A program made the translations under genes and the position numbers. Positions 34,856 through 42,823 of a stretch of 64,000 bases of DNA are shown piece by piece. Source of the stretch: CAMDHY01 sp046156265. Lineage in GTDB: Bacteria > Pseudomonadota > Alphaproteobacteria > Rhizobiales > Segnochrobactraceae. Where the stretch lies: assembly GCF_046156265.1 (NCBI RefSeq), contig NZ_JAWDIR010000044.1, forward strand, positions 124,001 through 188,000. Direction: 5' to 3'. The notes beneath the pieces were generated by a model. It worked only from the letters and a program-made list of their open reading frames with translations, did not search any database and was not told the origin of the DNA. Position 1 is the first letter of the stretch. Every line of letters begins with the position of its first letter.

Positions 34856-35569
34856 TCAGAAAGTGTAGCCGAAATGATCGATCTCGCGCGCGTAGTAGCG
34901 CGCCACGGCCTCGCGTGTCGCCTCGTCGTAGAAGCGGCGATAGGCGGGACCGTCACCGCCGGGCGCGGCCGGCCTGTGCGAGCTCTTGGCGTGCGGCAGC
35001 ACGGGTGGCGTCTCGACGCCGAGGTCGGCCACGAAGGCGGCAAAGTCGGCGGCGAGGCTCTCGTAGCGCAGGAAGCGGTCGACGACGATCTTGCCGTCGA
35101 TCGAATAGAGCTGGACGTTCTTCACCCGCTCTACCGCCGGCCGCTTCAGCACGAAGTCGGCAAATGAGGGCCGGTCGGCCTCGGGTCGCTGCCGCATCTC
35201 CCAGAAGTAGAGCGACACCTCGCGGTCCCACGGGTTCCGCTCCACCGCCACCTTGGCATAGCCCTCCCAGACCGCGCGCGGCAGCGCCGCCTTCGCCTTG
35301 TGGGCGGGCATGTGGTTGTAGAACTCGAGGCCGGCGCGGGCCGGCGTCGCGCCCATCATCCGCCGGACCGGCGCCACCAGCGACCGCCGGAGGAAGGGGA
35401 TCGCGTAGTTCTGCGGCCCGCGGCCACGCCGGAGCTTCTCGTCGGCCGGAATCAGCGGCGTGATGATGTCGTCCGGCCCGCAGATCTCCGACAGCGCCAG
35501 CTCGATGCTGGAGCTCGCCGTCTTCTTCGTCTTCAGGAAGATGAAGCGATGACGGTGCGAGACGATCAT
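34856..35569 (-). CDS. Sulfotransferase family 2-like protein, copy 2
   Basis: A 237-aa paralogue of the next gene downstream, clearly by tandem duplication: shared HRHRFIFLKTxKT, GPDDxITP, the ERNPWDREVSxYFW motif (110-123), FxDYVLN/FADFVLK, and a shared C-terminal YARE(I)xxFGY(D/T)F. The PAPS loop is FLKTKKTASSS. Its ATG (35569) overlaps the stop of the ATP12 gene (ATGA), so it is translated as part of the HAD-ATP12 operon. Substrate unknown. Confidence 0.82.
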   Translation of the reverse strand: MIVSHRHRFIFLKTKKTASSSIELALSEICGPDDIITPLIPADEKLRRGRGPQNYAIPFLRRSLVAPVRRMMGATPARAGLEFYNHMPAHKAKAALPRAVWEGYAKVAVERNPWDREVSLYFWEMRQRPEADRPSFADFVLKRPAVERVKNVQLYSIDGKIVVDRFLRYESLAADFAAFVADLGVETPPVLPHAKSSHRPAAPGGDGPAYRRFYDEATREAVARYYAREIDHFGYTF

Positions 35570-36381
35570 GCCGGCGCCGCGTCTCCCCGGCCAGTGAGCT
35601 CGGCCACCACCAGGGCGGCGGTGCGGGCGTCGGCCTCGCGCGCCAGCCGACGGGCGACCGCCTCCTCGTCGGCACCCCACAGCGACCAGTTCCAGTCCTC
35701 GTCTGCGTTGGCGGAGGTCCACGCGGTCTCGAAGTCGAGCGCGCCGTGGACGACGGCGAGCGCCAGCAGCGCCGAGCCGGTCAGCGTCGTCAGCACGTGG
35801 GTGGCAGCGACCAGCAGCGGCGGATCGGCGGGCACCGCCGCGGCGATCGCCGCCATCGCTTGCGTCTCCTGCTCCACGGGCATCACGCCTTCGGCCAGCA
35901 CCATGCGGGCGCCGAGGTCGCGCTCGGCCCAGTCGACCACCGGGTTCCAGAGCGCGTTGGTGCGCGCCACCAGCCCCTCCGGCCCATCCGGGCGGTAGCA
36001 GAGCAGGTCGCTGCCGGCGAAGGCGACGACATCGGCGCGGACCGCCTCGATCTCGCCGGCGACGCCGTCGATGGCGGCGTTGGCGAGCCGCGTCAGCGGC
36101 ATCTTGGCTGGGTCGATGCGCTCGCCCTGCGCCGCCCATTCGGCGGCGAGCACCGCCGCCAGCCCCGGCGTCGGCACCGCCAGCAGGTGGCGCGCCGGCG
36201 TGCGAACCGGCTTGCCGTCGAGCCTGAGCTCGTGGCCCTCCGGGCCTTCGGCGGTGGCGACGTCGGTGTAGAAGCGCTTCGGCAGCTCGACCTTGGCGGC
36301 CGGCGTGCGCGTCGGATCGGACGGGCGCTCGGTCGGGGCCAGCGCGCCGAGGTCGAAGGGGGTGTCTGGCTCGTCGCTCAT
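35566..36381 (-). CDS. ATP12-family F1-ATPase assembly chaperone
   Basis: ATP12 binds the F1 alpha subunit and prevents its aggregation; the family is shared by mitochondria and alphaproteobacteria. Length 271 aa. Seen are PKRFYTDV, HELRLDGKPVRTPARHLLAVPT, MPLTRLANAAIDG, DLLCYRPDGPEGLVARTNALWNPVVDWAERDLGA and a C-terminal EDWNWSLWGADEEAVARRLAREAD. The start overlaps the HAD gene stop (ATGA). Confidence 0.95.
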   Translation of the reverse strand: MSDEPDTPFDLGALAPTERPSDPTRTPAAKVELPKRFYTDVATAEGPEGHELRLDGKPVRTPARHLLAVPTPGLAAVLAAEWAAQGERIDPAKMPLTRLANAAIDGVAGEIEAVRADVVAFAGSDLLCYRPDGPEGLVARTNALWNPVVDWAERDLGARMVLAEGVMPVEQETQAMAAIAAAVPADPPLLVAATHVLTTLTGSALLALAVVHGALDFETAWTSANADEDWNWSLWGADEEAVARRLAREADARTAALVVAELTGRGDAAPA

Positions 36382-37070
36382 GTCGTCACCAGTCGCCGCG
36401 CCGCGTCCTCGGCGAACACGTCCGTGATCGCGGCGGGCAGGGCCTCGAAGTCGTCGACGAGACGGTGGGCGCCGGCCGCCTGCAACTGCGCGACCGGGTG
36501 GTAGCCCCAGGAGACGCCGATCGCCAGCGTGCCGGCGGCACGCGCCATCTCGATGTCGAAGGTGGTGTCGCCGACGACGACGGTCCGCTCCGCGGCAACA
36601 CCGGCCTCGGCGAGCGCGAGGCGCACCATCGTCGGGTCGGGCTTCGAGGGCGCGTCGTCTGCGGTCTTCAGCGTCACGAAGCGGTCGGCGATGGCATGGC
36701 GGGCGAGGATGCCGTCGAGCCCGCGCCGCGACTTGCCGGTGACGACGCCGAGCAGCACGTCCGGCCGCGCCGACAATGCGTCGATGGCGGCGAGCGCGCC
36801 GGGATAGGGCGGCTCGCGGTCGACCGGCTCGCTGCGCAGGCGGTGGAAGGCGGCGCGGTAAGCGTCGACCAGCGCCGCCACGGGCGCGCCAGGCGTCGCG
36901 GCGGTCAGCGCCGTCATCGCCACCGGCAGCGACAGCCCGACGATCGACAGCGTCGCCGCGCGCGTCGGCGGCACGAGGCCGGTGTCGCGGAAGGCGTGGT
37001 CCATGGCGGTGACGATCATCGCCTGGCTGTCGACCAGCGTGCCGTCGCAATCGAACAGGACGAGGTACAT
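36378..37070 (-). CDS. HAD-family phosphatase (phosphoglycolate phosphatase-like)
   Basis: A 230-aa haloacid dehalogenase-superfamily hydrolase, subfamily IA. Motif I is DCDGTLVDS with the nucleophile aspartate; motif II is GVVTGKS; the lysine is in DAPSKPDPTMV; motif III/IV is VVVGDTTFDIEMARAAG. A cap domain lies at about 20-85. The start at 37070 (MYLVLFDCDG) is chosen since upstream codons give no homologous sequence. It is coupled to ATP12. Confidence 0.9.
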   Translation of the reverse strand: MYLVLFDCDGTLVDSQAMIVTAMDHAFRDTGLVPPTRAATLSIVGLSLPVAMTALTAATPGAPVAALVDAYRAAFHRLRSEPVDREPPYPGALAAIDALSARPDVLLGVVTGKSRRGLDGILARHAIADRFVTLKTADDAPSKPDPTMVRLALAEAGVAAERTVVVGDTTFDIEMARAAGTLAIGVSWGYHPVAQLQAAGAHRLVDDFEALPAAITDVFAEDAARRLVTT

Positions 37071-37175
37071 CGGTGGTGTTCCGCGGGAGCCGGACCGCCC
37101 CCAAATGCTGGCGGCGTGATGGACCATCCGGCGGGGAGACGTCAACTTGAGCCGTCGACGCGGGACGTCGCCGTC

Positions 37176-37198
37176 ACTGGTCCGCTGGACAGACCAGT
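37176..37198. repeat. Inverted repeat between rumA-type gene and HAD gene
   Basis: ACTGGTC (37176-37182) and GACCAGT (37192-37198) are separated by 9 bases. It lies directly past the start side of the HAD gene and 8 bases from the stop of the RNA methyltransferase, so it may act as a hairpin between the two. The arms echo those of the palindrome at 17132-17160. Confidence 0.45.
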
Positions 37199-37205
37199 CG
37201 CGCGG

Positions 37206-38495
37206 TCAGCGCCGCCGCGACAGCACCGCCACCGCCTCGACCTCGGTCGACCAGACGAACTGGTCGACCGGCACGACGCGGTCGATCGCGTATCCACCGG
37301 CGACCAGGATGGCGAGATCGCGGGCGAGCGTCGAGGGATTGCACGACACGTAGGCGATGCGCGGCACGACGGACTTCGCCAGCAGCTCGACCTGCGGTTT
37401 GGCGCCGGCGTGCGGCGGGTCGAGCACGACCGCGTCGAAGCGGGCGAACTCCTTCGCCGACAGCGGCCGGCGGACGAGGTCGCGCCGCTCCGTCGTCACG
37501 GGCTTGAGGCCCTTGGCGAAGCGCCGGGCGGCCTCCAGGGCGGTGAGTGCCGCGGCATCGCCTTCGATCGCATGAACGGTGGCGGTGCGGGCGAGACGCA
37601 GCGAGAAGGTACCGATGCCGGCATAGAGGTCGCAGACGCGCCGCGCCTTGCCGACCGCTGCGAGAACGATCTCGGCGAGAGCCGCCTCGGCGCCGGCGAC
37701 GGCCTGCACGAAGCCGCCGGGTGGTGCCACCACGGCGGTGCCGCCGACATCGAGCGACGGCGGCCGGATCATCGCGATCAGCTCGTCGTTGACCGACAGC
37801 CGGGCGAGGCAGAGCTCGGCGGCGACCGCCGGCAGCCGCATCCGCTCCGCCTCGTCGATGCGCCGCGCGCCGACGAGCGCGACGTCGAGGCCGTTGTCGG
37901 TCGCGGTCACGATCATCCGCGTCGCGTCCTTCGGGTGGACGAGGCGCGCGGCGAGGCGGTTGAGGCGCGGCAGGGCGGCGACGAGCGCCGGCTCGATCAC
38001 CGGGCATTCCTCGATCGCTACCAGCCGGTGGCTGCCGCGGCCGTTGTAGCCGAGCGCCGTGCCGGTCTCTGTCCGCCGGGCCGTGAAGGTGGCGCGCCGG
38101 CGCGTGCCGGGCGGCAAAGGCACGATCGGGTCGACGGTCGCGTCGAGCCGCTCGGCGGCGATGGCGTCCTCGACGAGGCGGTGCTTGAAGGCGGTGTAGG
38201 GGGCCGGCGCCAGGTGCTGCAGCGCGCAGCCGCCGCAGACGCTGAAGTGCCGGCATGGCGGCGTGACGCGCTCGGGCGACGCGATGTCGACGGAGACGAG
38301 CGTCCCGCGGCTGCCGTGGCGCTCGACGGTGACGCGTTCGCCCGGCAGCGCGAAGGCGACGTAGAGTGGCCCCTCGGGTGTCTCGGCGATGCCGTCGCCG
38401 AGGTGGCCGAGGCGGTCGATGACGACCGTCTCGCGCACGGGGGCGGCATGCTCGTTGACGGCGACGTCCTCGACGGGAGCGAAATCGCCGCTCAT
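37206..38495 (-). CDS. RNA m5U methyltransferase (RumA/TrmA family)
   Basis: An AdoMet-dependent enzyme methylating C5 of uridine in rRNA or tRNA. Length 429 aa. An N-terminal TRAM-like domain (about 20-80) precedes the [4Fe-4S] cysteines C81, C87, C90 and C164 (CRHFSVCGGC ... EECP). The AdoMet domain has VCDLYAGIGTFSLRLA, DAVVLDPPHAGA and the catalytic cysteine in YVSCNPSTLARD. Its ATG overlaps the tlyA stop. Choice between 23S rRNA U1939/U747 or tRNA as target is not possible here. Confidence 0.93.
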   Translation of the reverse strand: MSGDFAPVEDVAVNEHAAPVRETVVIDRLGHLGDGIAETPEGPLYVAFALPGERVTVERHGSRGTLVSVDIASPERVTPPCRHFSVCGGCALQHLAPAPYTAFKHRLVEDAIAAERLDATVDPIVPLPPGTRRRATFTARRTETGTALGYNGRGSHRLVAIEECPVIEPALVAALPRLNRLAARLVHPKDATRMIVTATDNGLDVALVGARRIDEAERMRLPAVAAELCLARLSVNDELIAMIRPPSLDVGGTAVVAPPGGFVQAVAGAEAALAEIVLAAVGKARRVCDLYAGIGTFSLRLARTATVHAIEGDAAALTALEAARRFAKGLKPVTTERRDLVRRPLSAKEFARFDAVVLDPPHAGAKPQVELLAKSVVPRIAYVSCNPSTLARDLAILVAGGYAIDRVVPVDQFVWSTEVEAVAVLSRRR

Positions 38496-39304
38496 GGCCG
38501 GCTGCCGGTCGACTGCCGGGTCGCGCCGATCAGGAACTCGCGGTTGCCGTCGCCGCCGGCGAGCGGCGAGGCGATGACGCCGGCGACGCGCCAGCCGTCG
38601 CGGCCCTCGATCCAGTCGGCGATGGCCCGCGCCGCGCCCTCGGCGGCGGCGACGTCGCGGACGATGCCGCCCTTGCCGATGCCGTCGCGGCCGACCTCGA
38701 ACTGCGGCTTCGCCAGGAACACGCCCCAGGCGCCGGGGGCGGCGAGCGCCAGTGCCGGCGGCAGCACGAGTCTCAGCGAGATGAAGCTGACGTCGGCGAC
38801 CACCGCTTCGGGCGGCCCCGGCAGGTGCTCGTCCGAGAGCTCGCGGGCGTTCAGGCCCTCGATGACGGTGACGCGCTGATCCTCGAAGATGCGCGGGTGC
38901 ATCTGCCCGCGGCCGACATCGATCGCCACGACGGCCTTCGCGCCGCGATCGAGCAGCACGTCGGTGAAGCCGCCGGTGGAGGCGCCGATATCGAGGGCCA
39001 TCCGGCCGGCCGGGTCGAAGCCGAAATGGTCGAGCCCGGCGATCAGCTTCTCGGCCGCGCGCGAGACAAAACGTCCGGCATCTTCAGCGAGGGCCAGCAC
39101 GGCGTCCGGCGGCACCGTCGCCGAAGGCTTCGAGGCTACTTTGCCATCGATGGTAACGCGGCCGCGCCGCACGAGGTCCCGTGCCCGCGACCGGCTGTCG
39201 ACGAGCCCGCGCGCGACCAGCGCGATGTCGAGCCGCTGCGCACCACCGGCGGATACCGCGGCGACGTCGTCCTCGTCGTCCTCGACGCTGCCCGCTTCGT
39301 TCAC
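38492..39304 (-). CDS. tlyA: TlyA-family rRNA 2'-O-methyltransferase
   Basis: TlyA methylates ribose of 16S/23S rRNA cytidines. With GTG 39304 the protein has 270 aa. An acidic leader (NEAGSVEDDEDD) is followed by an S4 RNA-binding domain (RLDIALVARGLVDSRSRARDLVRRGRVTIDG) and an FtsJ-like AdoMet domain (ALDIGASTGGFTDVLLDRGAKAVVAIDVG, VVADVSFISLRLVLPP, FLAKPQFE) with the catalytic Lys-Asp-Lys-Glu set. The GTG overlaps the stop of a 45-aa gene upstream (GTGA), which supports this start. Confidence 0.92.
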   Translation of the reverse strand: MNEAGSVEDDEDDVAAVSAGGAQRLDIALVARGLVDSRSRARDLVRRGRVTIDGKVASKPSATVPPDAVLALAEDAGRFVSRAAEKLIAGLDHFGFDPAGRMALDIGASTGGFTDVLLDRGAKAVVAIDVGRGQMHPRIFEDQRVTVIEGLNARELSDEHLPGPPEAVVADVSFISLRLVLPPALALAAPGAWGVFLAKPQFEVGRDGIGKGGIVRDVAAAEGAARAIADWIEGRDGWRVAGVIASPLAGGDGNREFLIGATRQSTGSRP

Positions 39305-39438
39305 CCGAAGCACCCGGCGAGGCCGGTGAGCAGCGCCTCGAGATAGATCCCCTTCCCGTAGACCGCCCATAGCCCCCCGGCCGCCGCGACGAGCGCAGCG
39401 CCGGCGAAGGCGACGGAAAGGGTGGCGGGATGGGTCAT
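39301..39438 (-). CDS. 45-aa membrane peptide upstream of tlyA
   Basis: The frame from ATG 39438 reads MTHPATLSVAFAGAALVAAA, then a GGLWAVYGKGIYLEALLTGL segment and AGCFG, ending in a TGA that overlaps the tlyA GTG start. It has one hydrophobic segment followed by an amphipathic YxGKGIYLEAL stretch that looks like conserved coding sequence. The exact GTGA coupling with tlyA argues for a real gene. No function is known to me; the ribosome-binding site is weak. Confidence 0.6.
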   Translation of the reverse strand: MTHPATLSVAFAGAALVAAAGGLWAVYGKGIYLEALLTGLAGCFG

Positions 39439-39533
39439 GGGGGCTCGAATCGGTCAGGGCGGCGCGAAAAGCAAACCGCCTTTGCGACCGGATCGAATGT
39501 AATGCCTCGGGCCTTGCGAAAGAAGGCCCTTCG

Positions 39534-40358
39534 TCAGCCCGTCGCCGTCTGCGCCATCGACACCGATGCGCCTTGGCGTCTCTCCCGCACCAGTTCTGCC
39601 AGGATCGACAGCGCGATCTCCTCGGGCTCGATGGCGCCGATGTCGAGGCCGGCGGGGCCGTGCAGGCGGGCGAGGCGGTCGGGCGGCACGCGGTCGGCGA
39701 GCTGCGCTGTCAGCGTCGCCACCTTCCGCCGGCTGCCGACCATGCCGACATAGCCGGCCTCGGAGAGGAGGGCTGCGGCGAGCGCCTCGCGGTCGCGCTT
39801 GCCCTGGGTCGCCACCACCACCGCATCGCGGCCGTCGAGGGCGAGCGGGGCGAGGTCGAAGCCGTCCAGCACAGCGTCGGCGGCAGGCAGGCGGTCGTGG
39901 TCCTCGGCCAGCGCCGCGGCGACGACGTGGTGGCCGAGGGCGCGGCCGATCGTGACGATCGCGGCGGCGATCGGCGAGGCCCCGGCGACGACGAGGCGCG
40001 GCGCGCGGCGGACCGGCTCGAGGAACAGCTCCACGGTGCCGCCGCTCGGGCAGCTCGAGGCGTGCAGCTCGATGCCGTCGACGTCGACCGTCGCCACCAC
40101 CTGGTCCTTCGGACGCACGCGGATCAGCCGCGGTGCGCCGTGGGCCAGCGCGTCGAGCGCCGCCCGCCGCGTCGCGCCGGTGACGCAGCCGCCACCGACG
40201 AAGCCGGTGAGGGTGCCATCGCGGGAAACAATCGCCTTCGCGCCGGCCTTGGCGGAGGTGGCGTCGGCCGTTCGCACGACGGTGACCAGGCAGTAGTCCT
40301 CGCCTCCGGCGGCGAGGCGACCGGCGAGGTCGAGAACGTCCGAGCGGGCGGTGCCCAT
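39534..40358 (-). CDS. XdhC/CoxI-family protein
   Basis: XdhC-type proteins bind molybdopterin cofactor and help sulfurate and insert it into xanthine-dehydrogenase-family enzymes. Length 274 aa. The N-terminal XdhC domain shows CLVTVVRTADATSAKAGAKAIV and GFVGGGCV; the C-terminal Rossmann domain shows LVVAGASPIAAAIVTIGRALGHHV, DAVVVATQGKRDREAL and YVGMVGSRRK. It is 14 bases downstream of coxE in the CO dehydrogenase cluster and probably plays the CoxI/CoxF role there. Confidence 0.88.
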   Translation of the reverse strand: MGTARSDVLDLAGRLAAGGEDYCLVTVVRTADATSAKAGAKAIVSRDGTLTGFVGGGCVTGATRRAALDALAHGAPRLIRVRPKDQVVATVDVDGIELHASSCPSGGTVELFLEPVRRAPRLVVAGASPIAAAIVTIGRALGHHVVAAALAEDHDRLPAADAVLDGFDLAPLALDGRDAVVVATQGKRDREALAAALLSEAGYVGMVGSRRKVATLTAQLADRVPPDRLARLHGPAGLDIGAIEPEEIALSILAELVRERRQGASVSMAQTATG

Positions 40359-40372
40359 GGTGCTCCTCCCTT

Positions 40373-41581
40373 TCAGAGGCGCCGCAGCGCCGGTTCCAGC
40401 GCGGCGAGATCGGCGAGGGTCGTCGCTGGTGCGAACAAGTCGATGTGCGGACGGGCGGCGACGACGGCGCGCGCCACCGGCTCGTAACCCTGCCAGCCGG
40501 CGAGCGGGTTCAGCCAGACGATGCGGCGGACGCGCTTCTGCAGACGCGCGAAGCCCTTGGCGACGGCCTCCGGCGCGCCGGTGTCGTAGCCATCCGAGAG
40601 CACCAGCACGACGGTGCGGCTCGTCAGAGCGCGTCGGCCGTGCATGCGGTGGAGGTCGGCGAGGCAGGCGCCGAAGCGCGTGCCGCCGCCGAAGCCGTCG
40701 GCGGTGAGCGCGAGACGCGTCATCGCCCGGATCGGATCGTGATCCATGATCACATCGCCGACACGGTGCAGGCGGGTGTGGAAGAGGAAGGCGTCGCCGT
40801 CGCGCGTGCCGACTACCAGCCCACGCAGAAACTGAAGGAAGACGCGGACATAGGGCTTCATCGAGCCGGAGACGTCGAGCAGCGCGACGAGCTTCAGGGG
40901 CGGCCGCCGGCGCCGGCGGCGCGGCAGCACGAACGGCTCGCCGCCGGTGGCCAAGCTTCGGCGGATGGCACGGCGGAGGTCCGGGCGGGTGCCCTGCGGG
41001 GCGACGAACTGGCGGCGATTCAAGCGGTCGCGGAGCACCGTGCCGAGACGGCGCGCCTCGGCTTCGGCGGCGGCGAGTTCGGCCGCGTCGGTGATGTGGC
41101 GGAGATCGGTGCGATTGAGCGGGCTCGACGGGGCCGCGACGAGGCGGCTCGCCGGCGGTCCCGCCGTGCCGCCGGTGCCGTCGTCGGGGATGGTGGCCGG
41201 GGCGGCGCGGTCGACGCCCCGTGATCTCTGATCACGGTCGTCGAGGTGGCGCTCCCACAACGCCGGCGGCGTGCGGTCGGGGGCCGTGCTGGCGCCGCCG
41301 GCGGTCGGCCTGCGGCGCTCGCGGCCGCGGCGATGCCACCAGGCCTCGAAGAGGGCGTCGAAGCGGTGCCACTGGTCTTCGGACCCGACCAGCAGCGTCT
41401 TCCAGGCGAGCCGGACCGCGCCGGCGTCGGTGGCGCCGACGCGCACGGCGATGTCGGCGGCCGCGGCCGCTTCCGCCGGGCCGAGGGCGAAGCCGTTGAG
41501 GCGGAGATGGCCGACGAAGCCGGCGATGCGGCCGGTGAAGCCGCCGTCGGGCGCCGCCGCTGCCGCCGCGGCGCCCATCAC
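40373..41581 (-). CDS. coxE: CoxE-type von Willebrand factor A domain protein
   Basis: A 402-aa partner of the MoxR-type ATPase CoxD in maturing the [CuSMoO2] site of CO dehydrogenase. The C-terminal VWA domain has the MIDAS motif LLDVSGSMKPYV and LVLSDGYDTG. The N-terminal half has a GFVGHLRLNGFALGPAEAAAAADI helical region found in CoxE. Its ATG overlaps the coxD stop (ATGA). Confidence 0.93.
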   Translation of the reverse strand: MMGAAAAAAAPDGGFTGRIAGFVGHLRLNGFALGPAEAAAAADIAVRVGATDAGAVRLAWKTLLVGSEDQWHRFDALFEAWWHRRGRERRRPTAGGASTAPDRTPPALWERHLDDRDQRSRGVDRAAPATIPDDGTGGTAGPPASRLVAAPSSPLNRTDLRHITDAAELAAAEAEARRLGTVLRDRLNRRQFVAPQGTRPDLRRAIRRSLATGGEPFVLPRRRRRRPPLKLVALLDVSGSMKPYVRVFLQFLRGLVVGTRDGDAFLFHTRLHRVGDVIMDHDPIRAMTRLALTADGFGGGTRFGACLADLHRMHGRRALTSRTVVLVLSDGYDTGAPEAVAKGFARLQKRVRRIVWLNPLAGWQGYEPVARAVVAARPHIDLFAPATTLADLAALEPALRRL

Positions 41582-42447
41582 GCCGCCTTGCCCGCGAGCC
41601 GCGCCACTACCTCGATGGTGACGGAGCGCAGGTCCGGCTCGGTCTTCAAGAGGCAGCCGAGCGTCGCCAGCACCGTCTCCGGATCGGCGGCGACGTCGCG
41701 GACGCCGAGGCCGGCGAGTGCGGCCACCCAGTCGAGCGTCTCGGCGATGCCGGGGGTTTTCTCCAGGCTTTCCGCCCGCAGCGCGCGGACGAAGCGTGCC
41801 GCCTGGCCGGCGAGCTCGGCTTCCACGTGCGGCAGCCGCGCGAGCACGATGGCGCGCTCGCGCTCGGCATCGGGATAGTCGACATAGGCGTAGAGGCAGC
41901 GGCGGCGGAGCGCGTCGGAGAGCTCGCGGGTGCCGTTCGAGGTCAGCACGACGAAGGGCCGGGCGGTAGCGCGGATGGTCCCGAGTTCCGGCACGGTGAT
42001 CTGGAAGTCCGATAGCACCTCGAGCAGATAGGCTTCAAACGCCTCGTCGGCGCGGTCGATCTCGTCGATCAGCAGCACCGGCGGCTCGGCTTGCGTGATC
42101 GCCTCGAGCAGCGGCCGCTTCAGCAGGTAGCGCTCGGAGAAGATGAGCTCCTCGACGGCATCGGGGTTCTCACCCTCGCGGGCGCGGATGGCCAGCAACT
42201 GGCGCTGGTAGTTCCACTCGTAGAGCGCCTGGCCGGCGTCGAGGCCCTCGTAGCACTGCAGGCGGATGAGGCGGGCGGCGCGGGCCTCGGCCAGCGCCTT
42301 CGCCACCTCCGTCTTGCCGACCCCGGCCTCGCCTTCGAGCAGCACGGGGCGGCCCAGCATGTCGCCGAGCGTGAGGGCCATCGCGAGGGCGTCGTCGGCG
42401 AGATAGCCGACGGCCGCGAGGGCGGACTGGAGGGTAGCGGGGGTCAT
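41578..42447 (-). CDS. coxD: CoxD-type AAA+ ATPase (MoxR family)
   Basis: A 289-aa AAA+ ATPase shown in Oligotropha to be needed for the CO dehydrogenase metal centre. Walker A is LEGEAGVGKTEVAKAL, Walker B is PVLLIDEIDRAD, sensor 1 is VVLTSNGTRELSDALRRRC. It is separated from coxL by a 376-base gap that carries a large palindromic repeat, and is coupled to coxE. Confidence 0.94.
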   Translation of the reverse strand: MTPATLQSALAAVGYLADDALAMALTLGDMLGRPVLLEGEAGVGKTEVAKALAEARAARLIRLQCYEGLDAGQALYEWNYQRQLLAIRAREGENPDAVEELIFSERYLLKRPLLEAITQAEPPVLLIDEIDRADEAFEAYLLEVLSDFQITVPELGTIRATARPFVVLTSNGTRELSDALRRRCLYAYVDYPDAERERAIVLARLPHVEAELAGQAARFVRALRAESLEKTPGIAETLDWVAALAGLGVRDVAADPETVLATLGCLLKTEPDLRSVTIEVVARLAGKAA

Positions 42448-42464
42448 GGGACCTGGCGCTGACG

Positions 42465-42647
42465 CGCCACCCTCCCCTCGAGGGGGAGGGTCGGCGGCGG
42501 AGCCGCCGGGGTGGGGTGGCGGCGCCGGGAGGCGCCGGAAGAAACTCCACTCGAGGCGCGAGCCTTTGCGCGGGCTCGCCGCCCGCGGTCACCCCACCCC
42601 GCCGCGCCTGCGGCGCGTCGACCCTCCCCCTCGAGGGGAGGGTGGCG
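42465..42647. repeat. Palindromic repeat element with 29-bp perfect arms (family 2)
   Basis: Arms 42465-42493 and 42619-42647 are exact reverse complements built around CCCTCCCCTCGAGGGGGAGGG. Inner hairpins (GGCGGCGGAGCCGCCG and CCGCGCCTGCGGCGCG) lie near each arm. It fills most of the coxL-coxD gap; the remaining 42648-42823 is GC-rich with no gene seen. It may cap the coxL transcript or be a REP/MITE-like repeat. Confidence 0.8.
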
Positions 42648-42823
42648 GAGGCGTTTTCCTCGCGGCGAACTTGTGCGATCCGGAAGGGAGGAAAGCGGGA
42701 GGGGGACCGCCGAGGCGTTGCCGCGGCGTGGCTCCCCCCTCGCGCGGGTGCACCGCCCGCGCGCCCCCCTCCCGACCCGTTCCCCCGCCGGGATCGTCAA
42801 CGCCGAAACGTGGCCGCGCAGGC

